Source: Emergomyces orientalis | Lineage: Eukaryota > Ascomycota > Eurotiomycetes > Onygenales > Ajellomycetaceae | Reading direction: 5' to 3' | Assembly: GCA_002110485.1 (NCBI GenBank) | Contig: MOWL01000025.1 | Location: 248,001-312,000 of the forward strand | Length of the DNA stretch: 64,000 nt | Shown here: positions 50,684 to 61,100 of the stretch, one piece after another | Layout: each line of letters opens with the position of its first letter | Numbering within the stretch: the first letter of the stretch is position 1 | Position numbers and translations under genes: made by a program | Notes under the pieces: generated by a model | Seen by the model: the letters and a program-made list of their open reading frames with translations, nothing else | Databases searched by the model: none | Told to the model about the DNA's origin: nothing

Positions 50684-52642
50684 TTACATTTTTGCACCCT
50701 TCGTCACCTTCACTGCCGCAAGCTTGAGTGCCTCCCGCACACCCAAGTCAATGAGAACGTCTTCCGAACCACCTGTACAAAGCAGAGAACGTTAGCTGTG
50801 AAATCCGTCAAGTGCCAACAACTGACAATTCTACTAAACGTAGAACATACCGGGAACAATCAATGAGTGGGTACCGCGCGAAATTGCTTCGATACGAGAA
50901 CCCTGGCCAGTCTTCGTGAGACCGAGTCTAGCAGTTTCAACATTATGTTAGTAACTTCAAACCCTCCCTTGACTAATAAAGAAACGCAAAGCGAAGGCAA
51001 CATATAGGAAAAATTCCATACCCTCCCATAATCTGCACACAATTATCCGCAACAAACTTATTCATTTGCCCACCCTTCACCTTCAACAGCGCCGTAACAC
51101 CACCCAATTGCCGATTTCCATCCTGATAACTCAAATGATCCAACTCATAAACAATCTGCTCCGTCCAAGCTTGCAGCGCCTCAACTTCCTTTGCCATCGA
51201 ACCGAATTTATGCCTCACGACCGGCTGCTCGATTAGTTTCATGCCGAATGCCTCGCGCTTCATAGCCCACGACATTGCATCCTGCAGGCATATGCGAGCG
51301 CTGCGAAGGGTCTGGAAAGCAATCCACAGACGTTCATGGTTGAAGTTGCTCATGACATATCGGAATCCTTGGCCCTCGGAGCCGACGAGGTACTCGATGG
51401 GCACTTTGACATCCTCGAAGATGACATAGGTGGTGGCGCTGAGGCCGTCGGCGCCAATCTCTATTTTGCGTGTGCGGATTCCTTCCGTGCGCGGGATTAG
51501 GAGGAAGGAAATACCTTCCGCACCTGGCCCGCCGGTTCGGACGGCGGTCTAGCGACATGGTTAGAAATGGTCTGGTTTGGAAGTTGAATTTTGTTTCGGC
51601 ATTTTGTTTAGCTGGTTTCGGAAAACTCACCATGAAATAGTCAGAATACATGCCGTTGGTGATCCAGTAAAGCCGACGTCAGCTCATACGTTAGTTAACA
51701 GAGGAAAGTTGGGCACTAGAAAACTTATCTTCTTCTCTCCATTGACAATATAATACTTCCCGCACGCGGATTTCTCCGCCTTCGTTGTCAGGTTCCTAAC
51801 ATCAGATCCGCAAGACGGTTCTGTAACAGCAAGGCAGATTCTCTTCTGCCCGGTGAGAATCTCAGGCAATATCTTCTTCTGCAACCACGGCGACGCAAAT
51901 TGCCTGATAGGCGGCGCTCCCACGGTCTAATGAAACAGGGCATATACAGTCAGTAAATATGTAAACTACATGCCGCCCTAATTTTCTCTAGAAGAAGATG
52001 GTATTAGAAAAACCTACCAGCCCTACAAAGACGCTCGAAATCGCCCCGCCACGGTATAACTCATCCCACAACACAAAGTCATGGAACCCATTCCACTCGC
52101 TGGCCTTGATACCACCGATGATGGGGTAATGTGCAAATTCCTCTGGTATCGACTTGCCAAAGGCGATTGGGAGTAGGAGCCCGTCGCGCGCACATTTTTG
52201 ATACACTTCGTCCGGCACCTTGCCGGCTGCTCGCCATTCGTCGGTTTTATCGAGGACGTTCTATGCAAAGCGGAACAAATAGGGAATGTGTGAGTTTGAA
52301 GGTATAATTTGTTCTTTGCTTTCTTTTTTTTCTTTCTGTATTTTCCCCTGCCTAATTTCTTGCATAGAAGTTAGGAGAGAGGGAGGGAATAAAAACACAC
52401 CTCCTCCGTCCATTTGCGCACGGCATCGCGCAGTCTGAAATGGGATTCGTTGTAATATGGTGAAGGGCGGCCAGAGTACCTACAATCATTCGAATGTTAA
52501 CAGAATGCATCAATTATCTGTAGCCTTCCACCCAAAACAATAAGATAACACGCCCCGTGTATAGGAAGGAGGTTTCGGTCAGAACTTACCAAGCAGGCTC
52601 AGCCCATGGAAGCGCACTGCCGAATTGCTTGCCTGGATCCAT
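50684..52642 (-). CDS. Acyl-CoA dehydrogenase with an apparent AT..AC intron
   Basis: FAD-dependent acyl-CoA dehydrogenase. Eight exons are read on the minus strand: 52642-52590, 52479-52401, 52260-52018, 51926-51729, 51666-51631 (36 nt), 51548-51022, 50927-50851 and 50772-50684. They give 433 aa with phases closing throughout. Family blocks are GGAISSVFVGL, LAVTEPSCGSDVRNL (FAD and substrate site), YIVNGEKKWITNGMYSDYF, GFRYVMSNFNHERLWIA, REAFGMKLIEQPVVRHKFG and CVQIMGGLGLTKTGQGSR. At the position of the MCAD-type catalytic Glu376 the protein has Gly (VPGGSEDV). The Glu in NHERLWIA matches the base of isovaleryl-CoA and long-chain dehydrogenases. The intron inside NGEKK|WITNG, 51728-51667, starts ATAAGT and ends AC; no GT..AG choice keeps the motif. 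The C-terminus is KGAKM, a weak PTS1-like end, so peroxisomal location is possible. Confidence 0.92.
51667..51728 (-). other. Apparent AT..AC (U2-like) intron, 62 nt
   Basis: Read on the minus strand it begins ATAAGT and ends CTTTAC, with a good branch-point-like ACTAAC about 27 nt before the 3' end. It separates the codons of GEKK from WITNG in phase 0. The ATAAGT start resembles a U2 donor with G1 changed to A. It does not match the U12 ATATCC consensus. Confidence 0.75.
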
Positions 52643-54947
52643 TATTGTATTATTATTAACACAAGATAGCGTAGGTAAAATAAGATAGCTAATATGATTC
52701 TACTTTCAAACAAACGCAGAAGACCCAGCAGGTAAAGACAGCCGTCGCTTTTGGTTTATTATTATATCAGGTTGAATGCAGGCAGTTAAGCTCCCCAGGG
52801 GATAGATTAATAAAAAACAAATTGCCCGGCAGCACACTGCAGGGCTGGAGCCGTATCCGACCAGAACCTCGGGATATTATATTAAGTTTCATTCATTGTT
52901 CCCCAGATGTTTGCTCGCTGTGACACAGCTTCGTCGAGGGGCAACCGTTCAGAGCCGTTTTAGGTGGCCGGTAATTAACTGTTGCGCTGATGTTGCAGCA
53001 GAGTCTTGGGGTGAAGCCAACCCTAGGAAGCGGAGCTTACCTCGGCTTATCACCGAGCTAGCCTCGTCTGGACTGTTATCGATAGCAGAGCAAGGTCGAG
53101 GTCACAGGAGAGATGAATTTCTGAATGAAGAGATATTTTTCAAATAGTTATATCGTTATTATTATTTAATATTTATTTAATTTTTAATATTTTTAATTTG
53201 AATTCCATTTACCACTCTTCAAGCACTCACTCAGAACTCACGCCCAATCAGACACTCAACCAACCAATCAACCATTTTTCCCATCGCAGTACGGAGTACA
53301 GAGCAGCTACATACATTACAAGCTCGTCTGCAAAAAAAAAAGAAGTAGAAGTAAAAACGGCATTCCCATATCCCGCATCCCAAAGAAAGCCAGCACCAGA
53401 AACGAAGAAATGAAACAAAAGGAAACAAAATGAAATGAAACAAATAACCACCCCACATCACATCGCACTACAGCGGAAATAAGAACCAGGCTAAACCAAC
53501 ATCAAAGGCGGGTGCGCATGCATAGCGTAAATCCACGGCGCAGCAGAGGGCAGAGAGCAACCGCAAAATAATAACGGTACGCTTCCTGCTCTCCCGCCCG
53601 CGCATGGTGAAAATGAATGCATAATGCGGCAACACCACATTTATATATAGTTAAATCTCATACAACCATGTGGCAAGACCAAAAGAAAAAGAGAAAGAAA
53701 AAGAAAAGAACAGAACAGAAAATGAATCTGTTCACGCTTCCCCCACGCCCTACATTGCTCCTTTCTCTCACTCCTGTATTCTGCATTATTGTGCATTGCG
53801 CATCCGGCTCGTGGGAGCTATGGCCTTTCTTCAACGAAAAGATTAAATAAGATGAGGCTTTTCCCCTTTTCCGGTCCCCCTTTTACTTTTCCACTTGTGC
53901 TCCAAAACAGGTGCTTTTTGTGCCAATTTTTTTCCAACCTGAACCAGTCCATTCAGGTCTCCTTTTTGGATTCAGCAACAAGGTTTCCCAAAAGCGAAAG
54001 AGAAAAGTAAAAAAGTAACACACTTGGTCAAAAAAAAAAAAAAATCACGTGTCCACGCGAACGAATCATGCGTAGCGCGTATGGACATTCATTAGATGAA
54101 TAATCCTGAGATTTTGATTTCCCAAAGGCAGTTCCGACAACACGAGCGTAGAAAAAGAGGGTATTGAAAGTATGCAAATATAAAGGGTTTGGGTGTATGG
54201 GTACCGCAGATTTAAAAGTCGTACTCTTCAAACGAAGCGGGTGCGAAAGAGGGAAAAGCGGACGCGGTTCCAATTGTCAATATGCGTTGCTCCAATGCCC
54301 CAGCGGGGCGAGGAAATTAAAAAAAAGAAAGGAAAAAGAAAAATAGCAAAGAGACAAATCGAGAATAATAAGAAATTCTGGATATCGAACTGCTGTACCC
54401 AGTCCGGTCTGGAACGGGAGATTGAGGTTGCAGCGGAAAAAGAAAACAAGAAAAAGTAAACAAAAAAACAAGGCAACGCGCCTGTAGGGTGGTGGTGATG
54501 GTAAACTCTCACAGCCTAGACAGAACGAAAAAAAACTTGAATAAAAACGGAAGAAAGGAATAACAAGAAAGGAAAGCCGGTTGAGCCTGTGAGGTATAAT
54601 GATCTGAAAAGGGGATGATAAATCATAGCAAGAATAAAATGAATGTTTTTTTTCTCCATCAGCATAGCTCGTTAAAATGAAGGACGATCATTCGAGACGC
54701 GAGAGGAAAAGTAAAATAAAACAAGAACTCCGCCGCCGCCGCCGCCATATTTAGAATAACAAAAAATAAAAGAGTAAAGAAGACCCCCCAAGTTTCATGT
54801 TTCGTGTCATTTCTTAAGTGATCGGATTCATTTCACATACGTTGCGTAGCGTAGCGTTAGACAAAAAGTAAAGGTATAAACAAAAAGTAAACGAAGGAAA
54901 GAAAGTAACAGCCAGTTCGATAAAAAGAAGGTTAAAGTCAAGAGCAA
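52643..54947. other. Spacer, 2.3 kb
   Basis: Promoter of the dehydrogenase (first about 450 nt), then A-rich DNA including long A runs, a GCC run near 54733-54748, TACGGAGTA at 53290-53298, and the 3' region of the next gene. No gene is supported. Confidence 0.55.
52867..53045. promoter_or_regulatory. Two CCTCGG sites upstream of the acyl-CoA dehydrogenase
   Basis: CCTCGG occurs at 52867-52872 and 53040-53045, about 225 and 400 nt upstream of the minus-strand start at 52642. It is the core reported for FarA/FarB fatty-acid regulators. About 0.2 sites would be expected by chance in 400 nt. A regulatory role is inferred. Confidence 0.4.
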
Positions 54948-56587
54948 TCACGCGCTGATTCGTTTATGATTATTCTCATTAGAATTAGCTCCATCGGCCT
55001 TTGCCTGATTGGAATTGGAATTGGCGTTATTGTTATTATTGTTGTCGTTGTTGCTGCCATGATTATGTTTCGCCTCCCAAATCATCCGCTTGCGTCGAAA
55101 CTCCTCAGCATCGAACTCGCCCTCACCATGGCTGCTGCCAAGATTCCGATCGCGCTCGCCCAAAATTCTTGTTGAGCGCACTTTTCGGAGCGTACCGATG
55201 CTGCGCGATGTTTTGGGCGGCTTGGCATTTTCCTCGCTGAAGTCGCCGCGCGAGCGCATCTTGCGCAGCTCCTTGCCGATGCGCTCTAATGTGGAGCTGC
55301 CGCTGGTCTTGCTAGCCTTTGAGGCTTTGGGAGTTGGGGATGGTGGGAGGGGTTTGTTGAGGAACCCGCTGCTGGTGCTGCTGCTGCTGTTGTTGGTGCT
55401 ATGGTTTATGTTGTTATTGTTCGTGTTGCCAGAGCTGCTGCTGGTTGATGGACGGTGGTGGTCAATGTTAGACCCGAAGCTGATTCCGGAGTCGACCTTT
55501 CGGCCCTTGTTGTGCCTGTTGTATCCAGATTGCTCCTCGAGGCTTTCCCGACCGTTGACTTCGAAACATTCGTTGATAATGTCAATTGCTGAACACATGT
55601 ATTTGTCGATGTATTCGTGGACCACAGGCCATCCTGTTGACTCCCCTGGCCGCCTGTCCTTCAAAATGAGGGGATCGAGCACGCGTTGACCTTTATCTTC
55701 TACTTGGCATATGTATCTAAAGAACGTATGTCGTTCTTCCATGAGCATCCTTTCACAAACGTGCGCGGCTGGGCGGACAGATATTACGGCGGGGAAAAGA
55801 GTGTTGAGCATGGCAACACAATGTGCTTTGTTGAAAGGAGGGAGAAGCATCTCATTAATTAGAGTCTAATATCAATGTTAGCAATGGGAATACAGGCATA
55901 ATATTAAAAAGGAGAGCAATTATTCGTAAGTTGATGGCTTACCCAATGTCTTAGACGGAGATAAACTTGTGAGTATAGAGCTGCAGCATATCTGTCTTTC
56001 TTCATGATTGAATCGATCCAGCTTGAAACACCGGGATACCGTTTGGCAAGATCATCCTTGTCAAAAGTACCATCGAGCACACCAAGCTTCTCCAACGCAG
56101 CTTTAATCTCTTTTCCACGACGCTGCTCAAGGTCCCGGAGGTAGTCTAAAGCTGTCAATGCTTGGGGAAAGTCGACGAGGGCGAGATTTTCTGGGAAACA
56201 GCGGCGGACAAAAGAAGCAATAAAATTAGGTGGAAGAGAACATGGTTGAGAAGGCAATTGAGATATCTGGGACATAAGGTGCATCTTAAAAAGCGCAGCA
56301 GTGCTGTTCACGTTGTATGCAGCGTGCTTCTCCTCCTTGTGTCCGAGGTGGTGACGCGAGGGGGGAAACGCGTTGCCGTCTAATTCACGGGGGAAAGGGG
56401 AAATAACGGCCGCGCCGGGACTCTGAGGAAGAGGAGAGAAAGGGGGATGGGTTCCGGCGGTGGAATTCAAGGCATACATGGTACGGAGGGGGATTTCATA
56501 GCTCTCAGGCTGGCTGTAATGTTCAGCGATCCACGCCCAGGCGGAACCCTCTCTGGAATGAGGGCTGGCGAATTGACGACTCGTCAT
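54948..56587 (-). CDS. Conserved-looking fungal protein of unknown function, low-complexity C-terminus
   Basis: I do not recognise a named domain. Exon 1 is 56587-55943, the intron 55942-55866 (GTAAGC..TAG, 77 nt, phase 0) and exon 2 55865-54948, for 520 aa. The first about 330 residues look folded: AWAWIAEHYSQPESYEIPLR, then MKKDRYAAALYSQVYLRLRHW spliced to TLINEMLLPPFNKAHCVAML, then CERMLMEERHTFFRYICQVE and WPVVHEYIDKYMCSAIDIIN. After this comes Ser/Asn-rich disordered sequence, a basic SIGTLRKVRSTRIL motif and poly-Asn. The start at 56587 (MTSRQFASP) was chosen because the frame upstream runs through a trinucleotide repeat coding only Thr. An in-frame ATG at 56824 would add 79 residues, including that run. 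Confidence 0.7.
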
Positions 56588-56612
56588 GGTCAAAGGATAG
56601 ATTTTTGTTATT

Positions 56613-56674
<62 letters not shown>
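56613..56674. repeat. (GTA)n microsatellite upstream of the 54948-56587 gene
   Basis: About 20 uninterrupted units, ending 26 nt upstream of the chosen start codon of the minus-strand gene. On that strand it would read as poly-Thr in the frame of the gene if an upstream ATG were used. Confidence 0.95.
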
Positions 56675-56675
<1 letters not shown>

Positions 56676-57679
56676 ACAATAGCAATAAGGCTGGTAATTG
56701 TGTCAAAGGGATTGTTGATATAAAACGCGAAAGACGGAGCAAAGAGTGACCAGGTAAAAGTACAGTCTGGGCTGCGATAAATTTTGGAGACCCAGATCAA
56801 CAGAGTCGACGCCAGCCCTAGCAAGGTTTGAATCGACTGGTTTTTTTGAGATAGTTACGAGAATGGTGAAGACGAATATTTATAGCTGCGCGTCGTCACA
56901 GCATCCTCCATGATACGAAGCGTGTTGAATATTGGAAGCTGGTTGCTGGGGCGGTAGCTCTTTCACGCCTGCAAAACAATCAACAAGAGAGTATCACTGT
57001 CAATTGATTTCAAAAACACATCAGCATTTATTACTTGGAGTTTAGAAGCAAAAATAAACAAAAAGAAAGTGATTGTGACAATTGTTGTTGTTGTTGTTGT
57101 TAGAGAGTGTGAACGTGGGGGACTGGAAGAGAACAAACAATACACACATTAAAGAGATGAACTCTGAGGAAAAAGAACTGCAGGGAACAGTAGTAATGAA
57201 TGGCTTCGAGTTCAATTCCAGCAAATGGCCCAGCAGCAGTATCAACGGCAGAAAGCAGACAATTACTTTTCGAAGGGGAGATCTCTGGATAAACAGTAAA
57301 TTTCTGGGGGCGGAGATAAAATAACAGAAGAAAATAATCCACACGAGCAATTGAAGTTTCAAACAGCAGACTGACTCCTTACCTACGACCACTGGGGAAA
57401 AAAGAGACAAAAAGAGGAACAGAAACAAGAGCTGGGGCTCGATTGTAGGGAGGGAAATAGTTATAACCTCCAAGTTTTAACAAGCTGTATGGTGATTATG
57501 GACCAGAAGCGGCCGCAGTAGGTCGGTGCTACTGAAGTACAGTCCGTACATGGATGTATGTACGTAAGTATATGTACTGTTTGTACATCTGTATGGGGCC
57601 TGGAAGTATGTTCTCTCAAAATGCAGCTTGCTTCGTTAGTTAATCGTCGTCTCTCAGTTAATTATTTCTCAGCCCAAGG

Positions 57680-58165
57680 AATTTATACACACACCATGTC
57701 CTTTTGATACATACACCACAGCTAACGTGGATTTAGTTTAGCGTGGTATTTGAGTTTTCAGTAATTAATACACTTCTAGGTCTATTCTATCCGCCATTCC
57801 GACGTTTGATCCATGTCTGATTCAAACCCCACCTCCCCACCCAATGTATCCAATCAACCTCTATTTTCTCCGTATCTCTACATCTGCCTCTACTGTGTAT
57901 ATTCAAGCCACTTCTATATTCATGTGCCTGGATTGGATATGGATATGGAGTTGGATGAATGTGAAAGAGATGAATATAGAGATAAATCAAATATGAAGAG
58001 GTGATTGATTATCAAGAGATACAACAAGATGAACAGCAAAATGAAATTGGAGACTTCGGGAGCTGAATGATGTATTAATCAAACTGGAAATTCAAATACC
58101 ACGCTAAACTAAATCCACCTTAGCTGTGGTGTATGTATCAAAAGGACATGGTGTGTGTATAAATT
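57680..58165. repeat. Long inverted repeat (about 95-nt arms, 298-nt centre)
   Basis: Arm 57680-57772 is the reverse complement of 58071-58165, with four substitutions and one 2-nt gap. It includes an uninterrupted 46-nt match at the outer end and a 27-nt match after one mismatch. The 486-nt unit has no recognisable coding sequence and no clear target-site duplication at its edges. It could be a non-autonomous foldback/MITE-like element or a locally inverted duplication. A transcript would form a near-perfect hairpin. Confidence 0.85.
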
Positions 58166-61100
58166 GCTCAAAAGCAGCTCGAAGTCACAGCATCTTCCCT
58201 GGCATATCTAGACAACGCCACTGGGCTGTCCACAGTGCATAATGAGGCATTGATTGGCTTGGGATTTGTCCTATTTGTTCCTATTTGTCAATGTTTTTTC
58301 CTGCTCTTTTTCCATTATTTTCTTTTTAATTTTTTTTGTTATGGAAATCGTATTTATGATTTCACTAGTTATTAATAGCTTGCTAAGAATACTAGTTATT
58401 TGAATAATATTCCTTGATAGGAAACTCTACAGCTGTTTTCATGATGACTTCTGGGATACATAATTACCTCAGTATACCATCCCTCTGCTTTCGTCCATTC
58501 CCCTTACTCTACATATATAGATGACTGAACAGAAATACTGAGTGCGAACAAACCGCCTCCATTACATGCGGTTCCTGGTGCTGCTGCTGCTCTTGCTGCT
58601 GCTGCACGTCAAAAAGTAAAACTCGCTGTCTCATAATTTCTCTCGCCCACTCGGCCTCTCGTCATTATTATTTGCTTTTTCGGCCTGTCCACCAAACTGA
58701 AAATGAGGCAGATGGATCTGTTTTTTACCGCTTACGTCTTTACGGCGTTACAAGCCTTCGAATAGGGCTGTTAAAAGCCTGTATAACCCACATTGTTGGA
58801 CCATCTTGCAGATCAATCAGAGAGAAGCAAAAAGAGAGAAGGAGAAGGAAAAAAGAAACATATTGTGGAGCCTTTTGACAAGCGGTTCCATGGCTGGTTC
58901 CCTTTAACCGGCGACCTGGTACGAATTCGGGGCCGTTTTGAGATGTGGAAGAATGCTCACATTTTGGATATCTGACGAAATCAGGGAAACCCTCCTACAG
59001 ACGAAGGGGATTCGAACCTCGAAAATGTCCTTGCTGATTGCATTTCTTCAACAAATAATAACAAAACAATAATATATAGTATTAAATAGTTAAGTACACT
59101 TGTGCTGTTTGGGTGTGTGGAGGAAAAACAAGAATTTCACCCTTGAACCATTCGTCCTCATTCACCTCAGTAGTCAGCAAAACCTTCCAACCCTGCTAGC
59201 CTTTGTGAAGCCCCGGTTTTTCAAGGATTCGGCCTCAACTTCCGCAATCCGGAACATCTTTTGAGCTGGAACAAATCCTCCCCGTCGTCGCCCTCTCCGT
59301 TAGCTTTTGTACCTGGAATTCCCGCCCATCAAAGCAGCCAAGGGCACCCCGGCTCCAGAGTGGGTTCCGCCGGATCGCTGGGCCCAGTCCCGCCAAATCT
59401 CTCAGGTCCAGCCCAGCCTCAGAAGCGGCAGTTTATTAGTGCCTCCGCTACTGCGGGCGATACAAGTCCTGCCATGGAAAAAATACGATTAATCCCAATC
59501 AATGACGCAGACGAGGACTAGTCAATGATGCGGCTATTTTTTACCAAAACTTAATCGTTTTCTCTTTCCCTGAGCTTTGGCAAGATTTCTGTAAGAAAAA
59601 AAAAGGGCTCCAAGAATACTCTTGTTCTTTCCATTGTTTGTGATTTTTATTTATTTATTTATTTTCTTGGTTTATTTATTTGTTTATTTATTGACTATAT
59701 ATTCGCCACATACTCTATGATGAAGCATTGTTTGTTCATCTTTTTCCCCCCTCCACATTCTTTTCTCTAGAAGAGCTTGTTTGACAAACCTGGGACCTGA
59801 AACTGCAAGGGCCTCAGGGCCAATTGGCCCCTAATGAATCCATGGATGAATTCACATACTGGCAAATGTGGTAACTGTATGTTTGATCTTACCCTCAGGA
59901 CGAGTTGCTTGACTCCATAACTTAGGTATGTAACTGAGCCAAAACCTTCTGGTACGGCTGGTGCTACATGAACGGCCAGTCTAGTTAGGAGCCTCTCGAT
60001 GAAGATTTTTTTTTTTTTTCGTTTTCTCAGTTTCTGACTGGCGGGGTTGCATAATGCGTACTCAACAACTGAATAACTAGTTAGCTTACGAGCATGCTGT
60101 GCTCCACTAGTCAAAGTATCAGCGCATCACAGAACTGCCTCCACTTGATGGGGGTAGGTTTCCTCCGTGCCATTATTGTTATTTATCTTTCTGTCTTACT
60201 TTAAGCCTCCACACAGCATCATCGCCAACTCCCTCTATGAATGAAGGAACCTTCACTGTGTTGATGCATTACTGATGAGGACGAGAGAGAACCTTCCTGG
60301 CATATCCAATATCAGAACCCTGTTCGCCTGGCTCGATATGATACGTACTAGCCGAAATTATTTGCGAAACTAATAAAAAAAATGCATAAATATCAAGCAA
60401 GAAACAAGGTTACCTCTGCCTTGTTTATGTTGCCTTGTTTAGGTTGCCTTCTTTTTTCACTCAACCTTTTCATCGTTTTATGTTTTATACTTTGCATGCT
60501 TCATGCTTCATGCTTCATGAAAATGGGTGGAAGGTCGATGATAACAAATTAACATTGTTTACATCCCTAAGAGCGCACACACATGAGCACACACTCATAT
60601 CTACCACACAGTCTCGACAGGGTAACACACGATCAAACCCTCGTACCAGATCTTCCTCAACCTCTCTCGCCTTATGCTACCGGCCACCAACCCCGCTTCA
60701 ATTCAGGAACATGCTCACGAACTACGTGGGTTTTTTGTGCGAGATCAAAAACGGAAAACAGGCTAGAGGCTGAAGCAGGGGTTTTTTTTAACGAGCGGAA
60801 TAGTCAGAGAACAATGTGTGACACATCTTGGACATTCTACCAAGGTACTATCCAGGCCGAAGGAGCTTAAAGTTATCCACCTGAGTTACAATCTCGAGTG
60901 CCAAGTTGAGGGGGGAAGAGCGGGGAAGAGGGGGGAGCCCAAAAAGGGGCCATGTCCATACCCCAGCCAGACACCCCTTCGATACCGTTCCTTAGCGGGT
61001 TCGAAGAATCAGATTAGGGTAGTTATTCATCAAGTCCCCTATCCCTGTCTTCAGCTATCTATGTGCTTGCTGCGAAATTTTCAATGCTTGATACGCACGA

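Noticed and set aside
58990..59060. Possible tRNA on the minus strand (GGTTCGAATCC near 59015)
   Set aside because: The B-box-like word is present, but the T-stem does not pair fully and no D arm, anticodon arm or acceptor stem could be fitted.
59261..59521. 86-residue Ser/Pro-rich frame ending NDADED
   Set aside because: No ATG start (it opens at TTG), no clear acceptor with an upstream partner exon, and no recognisable domain. It could be a terminal exon, but I cannot support it.
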